Below, one piece after another: positions 34,544 to 43,023 of a stretch of DNA of 64,000 nucleotides; positions within the stretch are counted from its first letter, which is position 1; every line of letters starts with the position of its first letter. The position numbers were made by a program, and so were the translations under genes. The DNA lies in contig JADJPT010000005.1 of NCBI GenBank assembly GCA_016713125.1, forward strand, positions 132,416 through 196,415, read 5' to 3'. The stretch comes from Betaproteobacteria bacterium. Its GTDB lineage: Bacteria; Pseudomonadota; Gammaproteobacteria; Burkholderiales; SG8-39. The notes beneath the pieces are model-generated. The model ran no database searches and had not been told where the DNA came from. It worked only from the letters and a program-made list of their open reading frames with translations.

Positions 34544-36729
34544 CAGACCAGCTGGATGCCATGGTTCTTCAGCGGGAAACTGCGGATGCGTTTGCCGGTG
34601 GCGGCGGCGAAGGCATTCAGCACCGCCGGCGCGGCCACGCAGATGGTCGGCTCGCCGACCCCGCCCCAGAACCCGCCCGAGGGCATCAGGATGGATTCGA
34701 CCTTGGGCATCTGCGCGATGCGCATCGAGTTGTAGCTGTGGAAGTTGTCCTGTTCGATGCGCCCGTCCTTCACCGTGCACTCCTGGTCGAACAGCGCCGA
34801 CAGCCCGTAGACGAAGGAGCCGGCGATCTGCCGCTCGACCTGCGCCGGATTGACCACGTACCCCGGGTCGGTGGCGCAGACGATGCGGTGCACCTTCACC
34901 TTGTTGCCGTCGGCCACCGAGACCTCGGCGCAGGCGGCCACGTAGCTGCCGAAGGCCATCATCTGCGCCAGGCCGCGATGCACGCCGCGCGGCGCGGGTT
35001 TGCCCCAGCCGGCGCGTTCGGCCACCGCGTTCAGCACCGCCAGGTGCTTGGGATGCTTGGTCATCAACCGGCGGCGGAACTCAAGCGGGTCGACGCCGGC
35101 CGCCTGCGCGAGTTCGTCCATGAAGCATTCGACGTAGATGGCGTTCTGGTTGACGTTCACGCCGCGCCAGAAGCCGGGCAGGATGTGCGGATTGCGCATC
35201 GCGTGGTCGATCAGCAGGTTCGGCACCGTGTAGCCGAAGCCGAACTCGCCGCCCGGGTTGAGGCCCTGGAAGACCACCGGGTCGCGGCCCTTCTGCAGCG
35301 CTTCCGGACGCACCGAGGCGAGGATCGACTGGCCCGAGATGCGCATGTGCAGCGCCGACAGGTTGCCCGAGGCGTCCAGCGCCGCGCTCATGCGGCACTG
35401 TGTGATCGGGTGGTAGCGGCCGTGGATCATGTCCTCCTCGCGCGACCACAGCAGCTTGACCGGCACGCCGGGCATCTGCCTGGCGATCAGCACCGCCTGG
35501 GTCACGTAATCGTGGAAGCCGCCGCGCCGGCCGAAGCCGCCGCCCAGGTGGATCTTGTAGACCTCGCACTTGTCAGCCGGCAGGCCGGAGGCCGCCAGCG
35601 TCGCGGCGAAGGCCGCCTCGCCGTTCTGCGTCGGCACCCACACCTCGCAGCGCTCCGGCGTGTAGCGCGCCGTGGCGTTCATCGGTTCCATGGTGGCGTG
35701 GTTCTGGTACGGATAGGCGTATTCGGCGACCAGCTTCTTCGCCCCGCCGGCCAGGCCCGCCTTCACGTCGCCGGCCTGGTTGGCGACGAAGGCCTCGGGC
35801 GCGTCCAGCCCTTCCTTAAGCACCGCGGCGATGCCGGCGCTGGACACCTTGGCGTGCGGGCCGTCGTCCCAGACGATGGGCAGCGCATCCAGCGCCACCT
35901 TGGCCTGCCACCAGGTGTCGGCGATCACCGCCACGCCGGTTTCGCCCACCTGCACGACCTTCCTCACGCCCTTCATGCCGGCGACCTTGGCGGCGTCGAA
36001 GCTCTTCACCCTGCCGCCGGTGACCGGGCTGTCCTTGATCGCGGCGTTCAGCATGCCCGGCAGCTTCAGGTCGGCGCCGTACACCTGCTTGCCGGTGAGC
36101 TTGTCCAGGGTGTCCAGGCGCTTGACCGGCTTGCCGATCAGCTTCCAGTCCTTGGGGTCCTTGAGCCTGATCTCCTTTGCCTGCGGCTGCGGCAGCCGGG
36201 CGGCCGCCTCGGCGACCTTGCCGTAGGTGGTCTTGCGGCCGCTGGGCGCATGCGTGATCACGCTGCTGGCGGCGCTGCACTCGGCGGCCGGCACGCCCCA
36301 GCCGTTGGCCGCCGCCTGCACCAGCATCATGCGCGCCGCGGCGCCGCCCTGGCGCACGTAGAGCTGCGATTCACGGATGCCGCGGCTGCCGCCGGTGGAG
36401 AAGTCGCCCCAGACGCGCTTGCGCGCCACGTTCTGGCCGGGCGTGGGGTACTCGGTGGTGACCTTGCCCCAGTCGCACTCGAGTTCCTCGGCCACCAGCT
36501 GGGCCAGGCCGGTCAGCGTGCCCTGGCCCATCTCGGAGCGCGCGATGCGGATCACCACGGTGTCGTCCGGGCGGATCACCACCCAGGCGGTGATCTCGGG
36601 CGCGCCGTCGGCGGCGCGCGCCGGCTCGGGGCCGAACGGCAGGCGCAGGCCCAGCACCAGGCCGCCGCCCGCGGCGGCCGAGCCGATCAGGAAGGCGCGG
36701 CGGGAAACCTTCGGGGTATCGATGAGCAT
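34543..36729 (-). CDS. Isoquinoline 1-oxidoreductase-type (IorB) molybdenum hydroxylase, large subunit
   Basis: A 728-residue Tat-exported subunit. Signal VSRRAFLIGSAAAGGG (Arg10-Arg11) ends at about residue 38. Core motifs are RIARSEMGQGTLTGLAQLVAEEL, LGGGFGRRGGFHDYV at the Mo domain and catalytic Glu693 in GGVGEPTICVAAP. IorB-type enzymes are periplasmic, work with a two-cluster small subunit and pass electrons to cytochrome c, so the SoxX/SoxA cytochromes are natural acceptors here. I chose ATG 36729 (MLIDT) because the Tat signal begins there; an earlier in-frame ATG would add a non-conserved leader. The substrate is probably an N-heterocycle or aldehyde. Confidence 0.88.
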   Translation of the reverse strand: MLIDTPKVSRRAFLIGSAAAGGGLVLGLRLPFGPEPARAADGAPEITAWVVIRPDDTVVIRIARSEMGQGTLTGLAQLVAEELECDWGKVTTEYPTPGQNVARKRVWGDFSTGGSRGIRESQLYVRQGGAAARMMLVQAAANGWGVPAAECSAASSVITHAPSGRKTTYGKVAEAAARLPQPQAKEIRLKDPKDWKLIGKPVKRLDTLDKLTGKQVYGADLKLPGMLNAAIKDSPVTGGRVKSFDAAKVAGMKGVRKVVQVGETGVAVIADTWWQAKVALDALPIVWDDGPHAKVSSAGIAAVLKEGLDAPEAFVANQAGDVKAGLAGGAKKLVAEYAYPYQNHATMEPMNATARYTPERCEVWVPTQNGEAAFAATLAASGLPADKCEVYKIHLGGGFGRRGGFHDYVTQAVLIARQMPGVPVKLLWSREEDMIHGRYHPITQCRMSAALDASGNLSALHMRISGQSILASVRPEALQKGRDPVVFQGLNPGGEFGFGYTVPNLLIDHAMRNPHILPGFWRGVNVNQNAIYVECFMDELAQAAGVDPLEFRRRLMTKHPKHLAVLNAVAERAGWGKPAPRGVHRGLAQMMAFGSYVAACAEVSVADGNKVKVHRIVCATDPGYVVNPAQVERQIAGSFVYGLSALFDQECTVKDGRIEQDNFHSYNSMRIAQMPKVESILMPSGGFWGGVGEPTICVAAPAVLNAFAAATGKRIRSFPLKNHGIQLV

Positions 36730-36739
36730 GGCGGTCTCC

Positions 36740-37189
<450 letters not shown>

Positions 37190-37252
37190 GGTGTTCTCCT
37201 CTCGGGGTCTTGTTCGGGTCGCACGGGGGCAGGGTCCGTGCGCGAAACTGCA

Positions 37253-37333
37253 ATGTATTCCATGTATTCCGTATCTGTGCGACAGATGGCAAACACCCGT
37301 CGGAGGCGTGTATTCCGCTTTCGAATAGACGCC
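37253..37333. promoter_or_regulatory. Repeat- and dyad-rich control region between divergent operons
   Basis: The gap between the iorA-sox unit and the nadC unit contains several elements. Three copies of (A/G)TGTATTCC lie at 37253-37261, 37262-37270 and 37308-37316. A perfect dyad ATCTGT-GCG-ACAGAT lies at 37273-37287. A near-perfect 11-bp inverted repeat (37305-37315 with 37323-37333, one mismatch, 7-base loop) overlaps the third repeat. TACACT at 37355-37360 could be the -10 of the nadC unit. This looks like a bidirectional operator; the ATCTGT dyad fits a dimeric regulator. Confidence 0.55.
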
Positions 37334-37388
37334 GGGAGGGCGCCCGCACGGCCGTACACTGCGCGTTCGATTTCCATGGGAGAGCGCG

Positions 37389-38282
37389 ATGCGCCTGAAC
37401 CGTTTCATGATCCGCCCGCTGGTCGAAGCCGGGCTGCGCGAAGAACTCAATGCCGGCGACACCACCGGCGGCTTCCTGGTGTGGGACGAGGATCCCGTGC
37501 TGACCGGGCAGATCTACGCCAAGGGCAACGGCATCGCCTGCGGCCTGATGTTCGCCGAAGAGACGATCAAACTGATCGAGCCCGAGGCCAGCGTCGAGTA
37601 CGGCGTGCAGGAAGGCGAGGCGATGGCGCCGGGCACCGTGCTGCTCAAGATCCGCGCCAAGGCCTCCACGTTCTTCATGATCGAGCGCGCGGCGCTCGAC
37701 TGGGTGCAGCAGCTCTCCGGCATCGCCACCAAGACGGCGCGCTATGTCGACATGGTCAAGCACACCAAGGTGCGCATCACCGACACGCGCAAGGGCTGGC
37801 CGGGACTGCGCATGGTGCAGAAGTACGCGGTGCGCGTCGGCGGGGCGCACAACCACATCTTCAACCTGAACAACTGCATCCTGGTGAAGGACAACCACAT
37901 CAAGCTGGCCGGCAGCATCAAGCGCGCCGTCGAGCTGCTGCGCGCCCGCGCGCAGCACACCAACAAGATCGAGGTCGAGTGCGAGACCTTCGACATGGTC
38001 AAGGAAGCGCTGGACTGCGGCGTCGAAGTCATCATGTTCGACAACATGGACCTGGACGAGATGCGCGAGGCGATGAAGATCGTCAACCGCCGCGCCATCA
38101 CCGAGGCTTCGGGCGGCGTCAACGAAACCACCGTGGTGCCGATCGCCGAAACCGGCGTCGACGTGATCTCGGTGGGTGACCTGACCCACACCGTCAAGGC
38201 CGTCGACATCAGCCTGGACGTCAAGGACATCAAGCCCAGCGCGATCCGCACCATCGGTCGCCTCAAGCAGGCGGGCAGCTGA
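37389..38282 (+). CDS. NadC-like phosphoribosyltransferase (quinolinate phosphoribosyltransferase family)
   Basis: A 297-residue protein of the QPRTase fold. It has the N-terminal alpha/beta sandwich (REELNAGDTTGGFLVW, AKGNGIACGL) and then the barrel with IERAALDWVQQLSGIATKTA and DNMDLDEMREAMKIVN. Canonical NadC reads TRKT(x)PGLR, K(Y)AV and KxNH. Here TRKGWPGLRMVQKYAVRVGG and LVKDNHI are close, but the Thr after TRK is Gly and the GGxxNH loop is GGAHNHIFNL. It could be a divergent NadC or a paralogue with another acid substrate. It overlaps the next gene by one base and starts a seven-gene unit. Confidence 0.78.
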   Translation: MRLNRFMIRPLVEAGLREELNAGDTTGGFLVWDEDPVLTGQIYAKGNGIACGLMFAEETIKLIEPEASVEYGVQEGEAMAPGTVLLKIRAKASTFFMIERAALDWVQQLSGIATKTARYVDMVKHTKVRITDTRKGWPGLRMVQKYAVRVGGAHNHIFNLNNCILVKDNHIKLAGSIKRAVELLRARAQHTNKIEVECETFDMVKEALDCGVEVIMFDNMDLDEMREAMKIVNRRAITEASGGVNETTVVPIAETGVDVISVGDLTHTVKAVDISLDVKDIKPSAIRTIGRLKQAGS

Positions 38283-39010
38283 TGCCGGTGCCGGTGAAAT
38301 TCCGCGCACAGCACGGCATCATCGTCACGCTGGACGCAGACTCGGTCGAGGCCTGCAAGCGCACGATCGAGGTCACCACCTCGATCCACGGCGTGGTCGG
38401 CTACAAGCTGGGCATGACCATGGTGCTGCGCATGGGCCTGGCCGAGGCCGTGCGCCAGCTGCGCTCGATCACCGACCTGCCGCTGCTCTACGACCACCAG
38501 AAGGCGGGGCCGGACGTGTTCGACATGGCCGCCAAGTTCGCCGGCCTGTGCGCCGAGGCCAAGGTCGACGGCCTGATCCTGTTCCCCACCGCCGGGCCGC
38601 GCTCGGTCGACGCCTTCGTCGGTGAAACGCTCAAGCGCGGCATGCTGCCGCTGGTCGGCGGCGACCTGCCGTTCCCCGACTACAACGTGAGCGGCGGCGG
38701 CTACGTGGCCGACGATGCGCTCGACCACATCATCGCGCGCGCCATCGACGTCGGCGCCAGCCATTTCGTGATCCCCGGCAACACGCCGGACAAGCTGCGC
38801 CACCATGCGGCCTGGGTGCGCGAGAAGCTGAAGGCGCCGGTGTTCGTGGTGCCGGGCATCGGCCCGCTGGGCGGCAAGATCGGCGACCTGGTCAGGGCCG
38901 CGCCGGGCTGCAGCGTGCTCGGTGTGGTCGGCCGTGCGGTGTACGCCGCCAACGATCCGGCGGCTGCTGCGCGCGCACTGGCCGACGAGGCGCAGGCAGC
39001 GGCAGGCTGA
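38282..39010 (+). CDS. Orotidine-5'-phosphate decarboxylase-like (OMPDC superfamily) protein
   Basis: A 242-residue barrel related to OMP decarboxylase. It has IIVTLDADSVEACKRTIEV, GVVGYKLGMTMVLRMG (the first Lys), YDHQKAGPDVFDMAAKFAG (an Asp-His-Gln-Lys catalytic-like tetrad near residue 70), and VVPGIGPLGGKIGDLV in the C-terminal phosphate loop. A housekeeping PyrF has DxKxHDI; the deviation YDHQK suggests a specialised member. Next to a phosphoribosyltransferase it could decarboxylate a ribosylated acid. That is inference. Linked by TGATG overlaps on both sides. Confidence 0.78.
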   Translation: MPVPVKFRAQHGIIVTLDADSVEACKRTIEVTTSIHGVVGYKLGMTMVLRMGLAEAVRQLRSITDLPLLYDHQKAGPDVFDMAAKFAGLCAEAKVDGLILFPTAGPRSVDAFVGETLKRGMLPLVGGDLPFPDYNVSGGGYVADDALDHIIARAIDVGASHFVIPGNTPDKLRHHAAWVREKLKAPVFVVPGIGPLGGKIGDLVRAAPGCSVLGVVGRAVYAANDPAAAARALADEAQAAAG

Positions 39011-39798
39011 TGGCCCGCCGCAGGGGCGCCGCCGCAGCGCACGGCGAAGACACCCCGGTCGTGCTGTTCGACTGGGGCGAAACCCTGATGTGGGTGCCGG
39101 GCATGCTGCACGACCCGGACCGCCACCTGGCCTGCGTGGAGCGCATCTTCGAGCCCGAGCTGTTGCCGCACCTGCGTTCGGCCGGCAGCGAGCTGACGCG
39201 CGCCAGGTTCATCGAGCATTACCACGAAGCCTGCCGGCGCCAGATCGACTGGTCCAAACAGACCCAGCGCGAGCACCGCTTCGACGACCGCTTCGCCATG
39301 GCGCTGTGGCTGGCCGGGGTGCGCACGGTGCCCGAGCGCGCGGTGCTGCGCGGGTTCGCCGACGCGCTGGGCCGCGAAGTGGTGGCCGACGCGCGATTGC
39401 TCGAGCATTGCGCGGAAACCGTGGAGGCCATGGCACGCCGCTACCGGCTGGGCGTGGTGTCGAACTACCCGCACGGGCCGGTGGTCGAGGCCGCCCTGGA
39501 GCGCTTCGGCCTGCGGCGGCATTTCGCTGTTATCGTGGTGTCCTCCGAAACCGGCTGGATGAAACCCCATGCCGACTGCTACCTGCCGGCGCTCGACGCC
39601 CTGCCCGCGCCGCGCCACCGCATGCTGATGGTCGGCGACGACCTGAGGAACGACGTCAAAGGCGCCAAGGCCCTGGGCCTGCACACCGCCTGGCTCGCGC
39701 CGCGCAACCACAACCCCAAGGACCTCGACCCCGACGTGGATATCGTTCTGAAAGACCTCTCCGAGCTGCCCGCGCATTGCGAGCGGCTGTTCGCATGA
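39010..39798 (+). CDS. HAD-superfamily hydrolase with a variant first motif
   Basis: A 262-residue HAD protein. Motif I is LFDWGETL near residue 20: the nucleophilic Asp is present but the +2 Asp of DxDxT is Gly. Motif II is VVSNYPHGP, motif III is the Lys in WMKPHADCY, motif IV is VGDDLRNDVKGAK. Loss of the +2 Asp is typical of HAD members that are not simple phosphatases (phosphonatases, dehalogenases), although other phosphatases tolerate it. It sits between the OMPDC-like and aldehyde dehydrogenase genes, overlapping by 1 and 4 bases, and may dephosphorylate a ribosylated intermediate. Confidence 0.8.
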   Translation: MARRRGAAAAHGEDTPVVLFDWGETLMWVPGMLHDPDRHLACVERIFEPELLPHLRSAGSELTRARFIEHYHEACRRQIDWSKQTQREHRFDDRFAMALWLAGVRTVPERAVLRGFADALGREVVADARLLEHCAETVEAMARRYRLGVVSNYPHGPVVEAALERFGLRRHFAVIVVSSETGWMKPHADCYLPALDALPAPRHRMLMVGDDLRNDVKGAKALGLHTAWLAPRNHNPKDLDPDVDIVLKDLSELPAHCERLFA

Positions 39799-41255
39799 GC
39801 GCCCCCGCGCTGCAGACCGGCCTGCTGATCGACGGCGCCTTCGGCCCCGCGGCTTCCGGCGAAACCTTCACGGCGGTCAGCCCGATCGATTTCTCCGCGC
39901 TGGCCCAGGTGTCCAAGGCCGGCATCGCCGACCTCGACCGCGCGGTGGCCGCCGCGCGCCGCGCCTTCGACGACGGCCGCTGGTCGGGCATGCAGCCCAC
40001 CGCGCGCGGCCGCCTGCTGAGGAAGATCGCCGACGGCATCCGCGCGCGCGCCGCGCGCATCGCCGAGATCGAGACGCGCAACGGCGGCAAGACCATCGCC
40101 AATTCGCTGAACGAGGTCGACAGCGCGGCCAACGTGTTCGATTACTACGCCGGGGCGATGGACAAGTTCTTCGGTGACACCATCCCGATGGGCGCCAGCG
40201 TGCTCGACTTCACGCTGCGCGAACCGCTCGGCGTGGTGGCGGCGATCACGCCGTGGAACTTCCCGATGGCCGCCGCCTGGACAGTCGCGCCGGCGCTGGC
40301 CGCCGGCTGCACCGTGGTGTTGAAGCCGGCCAGCTACACGCCGCTCACCGCGCTGATGCTGGGCGAGATCGCGCTCGAGGCCGGCGTGCCGCCCGGCGTG
40401 CTGAACATCCTGCCCGGACCGGGCGCGGCGCTGGGCGATCGCATCGCCACGCATCCGGGCATCGACAAGATCTCCTTCACCGGCGAGACCACCACCGGCG
40501 CCAAGCTGCAGAAACTGGGCGCCGACAGCATGAAGCGCATCACGCTGGAGCTGGGCGGCAAGAGCCCGAACATCATCTACGCCGACGCCGACCTCGCCAA
40601 GGCGGCCGCGCAGGCGGTCAAGGCCGGCTTCGGCAATGCCGGGCAGAGCTGCTCGGCGCGCACCCGCGTGTTCGTCGAGCGCGCCGCGCACGACGAGTTC
40701 CTCGCCGCCTTCGCGCAGGCCGCGCAGGCCGCGAAGCTGGGCAACCCGCTCGAGGCCGCGACCGAGATCGGCCCGCTGGTGTCGCGCGGGCAGTGGGAGT
40801 CGGTGAACGGCTACGTGCAGCTGGGCCTGTCCGAGGGCTGCACGCTGGTCACCGGCGGCAAGCGTCCCGCCGGCCTGGAGCAGGGCGCCTATTACGCGCC
40901 GACCATCCTCGCGCAGGCCGGCAACGGCATGCGCGTGGCGCGCGAGGAGATCTTCGGCCCGGTGGTGGTGGTGATCCCCTTCGAGGGCGAGGCCGAGGCC
41001 GTCGCCCTGGCCAACGACAACGACTACGGCCTGAACGGCTCGATCTGGACGCGCGACATCGGCCGCGCCATGCGCACCGCGCGCGCGCTGCGCACCGGCA
41101 TGGTCAGCATCAATTCGCACGGCAGCGCGAGCCGCTACGGCTATCTCGCGCCGTTCGGCGGCTACAAGAAATCGGGGCTGGGCCGCGAGCTCGGCATGCA
41201 CGCGCTGGCCCTGTATACCGAAGTGAAGAACGTGTTCGTGGACCTGGAGGACTGA
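39795..41255 (+). CDS. NAD(P)-dependent aldehyde dehydrogenase
   Basis: A 486-residue ALDH. It has the catalytic Cys in GNAGQSCSARTRVFV, the general base Glu in LELGGKSPN, and the Asn in TPWNFPMAAAWTVAPALAAG, so it is complete. Family members oxidise semialdehydes and aldehydes to acids. The HAD stop overlaps the start by 4 bases. The C-terminal PFGGYKKSGLGRELG is typical of betaine aldehyde/gamma-aminobutyraldehyde-type enzymes, but the substrate cannot be fixed. In the unit it follows the HAD gene and precedes the amidohydrolase. Confidence 0.92.
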   Translation: MSAPALQTGLLIDGAFGPAASGETFTAVSPIDFSALAQVSKAGIADLDRAVAAARRAFDDGRWSGMQPTARGRLLRKIADGIRARAARIAEIETRNGGKTIANSLNEVDSAANVFDYYAGAMDKFFGDTIPMGASVLDFTLREPLGVVAAITPWNFPMAAAWTVAPALAAGCTVVLKPASYTPLTALMLGEIALEAGVPPGVLNILPGPGAALGDRIATHPGIDKISFTGETTTGAKLQKLGADSMKRITLELGGKSPNIIYADADLAKAAAQAVKAGFGNAGQSCSARTRVFVERAAHDEFLAAFAQAAQAAKLGNPLEAATEIGPLVSRGQWESVNGYVQLGLSEGCTLVTGGKRPAGLEQGAYYAPTILAQAGNGMRVAREEIFGPVVVVIPFEGEAEAVALANDNDYGLNGSIWTRDIGRAMRTARALRTGMVSINSHGSASRYGYLAPFGGYKKSGLGRELGMHALALYTEVKNVFVDLED

Positions 41256-41256
41256 A

Positions 41257-42522
41257 GTGGCCAAGCCGCAAGCCAGCAAGCAGATCGCCATCACCGGCGG
41301 AACCCTGATCGACGGCAGCGGCCGCGATCCGGTGAAGAACGCCACCGTGCTGATCGAGGGCGAGCGCATCGTCGCGGTCGGCCCCTCGGTGGCCGTGCCC
41401 AAGGGTGCGCAGGTCATCGACGCGGCCGGGCGCACGGTGCTGCCCGGCATCATCGACTGCCACGTGCACGGCACCTACCGCGCGCGCGACATGCGCCAGC
41501 ACCTGCTCAACACGCCGACCTACAACGTGCTGCGCTCGACCGCGGTGCTCGAGGAAACCATCGCCTGCGGCGTGACCACCGCGCGCGACATGGGCGGCGC
41601 CGACGCGGGCTTTCGCGCCGCCATCGAGGAAGGCTACATCGCCGGTCCGCGCCTGCTGATCTCGATCGCGATGATCTCGCAGACCGGCGGGCACGGCGAC
41701 GCCTGGGTGCCGGCCGGACTGCGCATCCAGAAGCGCGCCTGGCTGCCCAGCCCGGTGGCCGACGGCGTCGACGAGGTGCGCCGCCTGGTGCGCCACATCC
41801 TGATGGCCGGCGCCGACTTCATCAAGATCTGCGCCACCGGCGGCATCACTTCGGTGACCGATTCCTGGGACGAGCAGCAGTTCACCACCGAGGAGATCTC
41901 GGTGGCGGTGGCCGAGGCGAAGGCGCGCCGCAAGACCGTGGCAGTGCATGCCGAGGGCGTCGACGGCATCCGCATGGCGCTCGAGGCCGACATCCATTCG
42001 CTGGAGCACGGCTGGTTCATCGACGAGCACAGCGTGGACGTGATGCTGAAGAAGGGCACCTGGTGGGTGCCCACGCTGGCGCTGGTGCCGCTGTCGCTGG
42101 AGCATCGCGCCAAGAACACCGCCTGGGACAAGCAGCAGCTGGCCTCCGAGGACGTGAAGGAGCGCGAGATCCACGCGCTGATGGAAAAGCAGATCCCGCT
42201 GTGGAAGGATGCCGTGAAGCGCGGCGTGAAGGTCGCCTTCGGCACCGACCAGTCGCACCGCCTGCTGGTGGGCGAGAACCTGGCCGAGATGCGCTTCATG
42301 GTCGACTGGCTGGGCATGAGCCCGATGCAGGTGCTGGTCTCGGCGACCAGCAAGGCCGCCGAGTGCATCGGCCGCAGCGATGTCGGCCTGCTCGAGGCCG
42401 GGCGCCTGGCCGACGTGCTGGTGGTCGAGGGCGATCCGCTCGAGAACATCCGCATCCTCGAAGAACGCGCGCGCCTGAAGCTGGTCATGCAGGGCGGGCG
42501 CGCCTACACCAACACCCTCTGA
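41257..42522 (+). CDS. Amidohydrolase-family metal-dependent hydrolase
   Basis: A 421-residue protein of the imidazolonepropionase-like amidohydrolases. Metal ligands: His-x-His in DCHVHG, Lys in FIKICATGG, His in VAVHAEG, His in HSLEHGWF, and the Asp in FGTDQSH. The N- and C-terminal strands that close the beta-sandwich (GTLIDGSGRDPV; ADVLVVEGDPLENI) are complete. It begins at GTG 41257, one base after the ALDH stop. Such enzymes open cyclic amides, or cleave dipeptides and organophosphates; ring opening of an N-heterocycle would fit the neighbours. Confidence 0.88.
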   Translation: MAKPQASKQIAITGGTLIDGSGRDPVKNATVLIEGERIVAVGPSVAVPKGAQVIDAAGRTVLPGIIDCHVHGTYRARDMRQHLLNTPTYNVLRSTAVLEETIACGVTTARDMGGADAGFRAAIEEGYIAGPRLLISIAMISQTGGHGDAWVPAGLRIQKRAWLPSPVADGVDEVRRLVRHILMAGADFIKICATGGITSVTDSWDEQQFTTEEISVAVAEAKARRKTVAVHAEGVDGIRMALEADIHSLEHGWFIDEHSVDVMLKKGTWWVPTLALVPLSLEHRAKNTAWDKQQLASEDVKEREIHALMEKQIPLWKDAVKRGVKVAFGTDQSHRLLVGENLAEMRFMVDWLGMSPMQVLVSATSKAAECIGRSDVGLLEAGRLADVLVVEGDPLENIRILEERARLKLVMQGGRAYTNTL

Positions 42523-42532
42523 GGACACACAC

Positions 42533-43021
42533 ATGTTTTCGCAAGACCTGCTGGACAAGGCCGCGCGCGCGCTGGACGCCGCCAAGGCCGCCAAGGTGCG
42601 CATCGCCACCGCCGAAACCTGCACCGCCGGACTGGTGTCCGGCTGCCTGACCTCGGTGTCCGGCGCCTCGCAGATCTTCGAGCGCGGCTACGTGCTGTAC
42701 CACGACTCGGCCAAGGCCACCGGCCTGGGCGTGGCCGAGGACGTCTCGCGCGCGCACGGCGCGGTCAGCGCCGAAGTCACGCAGGGCCTGGCCGAGGGTG
42801 CGCTGGCCAACTCGGGCGCCGGCGTCGCGGTCGCGGTCACCGGCTATGCCGGCCCCGGCGGCGGCAGCGAGAAGAATCCGGTCGGCACCTGCTACATCGC
42901 CGCCGCGGCGCACGGCAAGCCGACGCTGGTCGAGCGCCACGTGTTCCCGGGCGACCGCAACGGCGTGCGCCTGGCCGCGGTGGGCGCCGCCCTCGACCTG
43001 ATCGCCAAACGCCTGGCCTGA
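42533..43021 (+). CDS. pncC: CinA C-terminal domain protein (nicotinamide-nucleotide amidohydrolase PncC type)
   Basis: A 162-residue protein made only of the CinA-C/PncC domain, which deamidates NMN to nicotinate mononucleotide. Signatures are ATAETCTAGLVSGCLTSVSG, the Ser/Lys-containing segment ERGYVLYHDSAKATGLGV and AVTGYAGPGGGSEKNPVGT. The canonical motif TAESCTGG is TAETCTAG here, with a conservative Ser to Thr change. ATG 42533 is 10 bases after the amidohydrolase stop. Its presence beside a NadC-like protein links the unit to pyridine nucleotides, or to another heterocycle amide. Confidence 0.85.
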   Translation: MFSQDLLDKAARALDAAKAAKVRIATAETCTAGLVSGCLTSVSGASQIFERGYVLYHDSAKATGLGVAEDVSRAHGAVSAEVTQGLAEGALANSGAGVAVAVTGYAGPGGGSEKNPVGTCYIAAAAHGKPTLVERHVFPGDRNGVRLAAVGAALDLIAKRLA

Positions 43022-43023
43022 GC

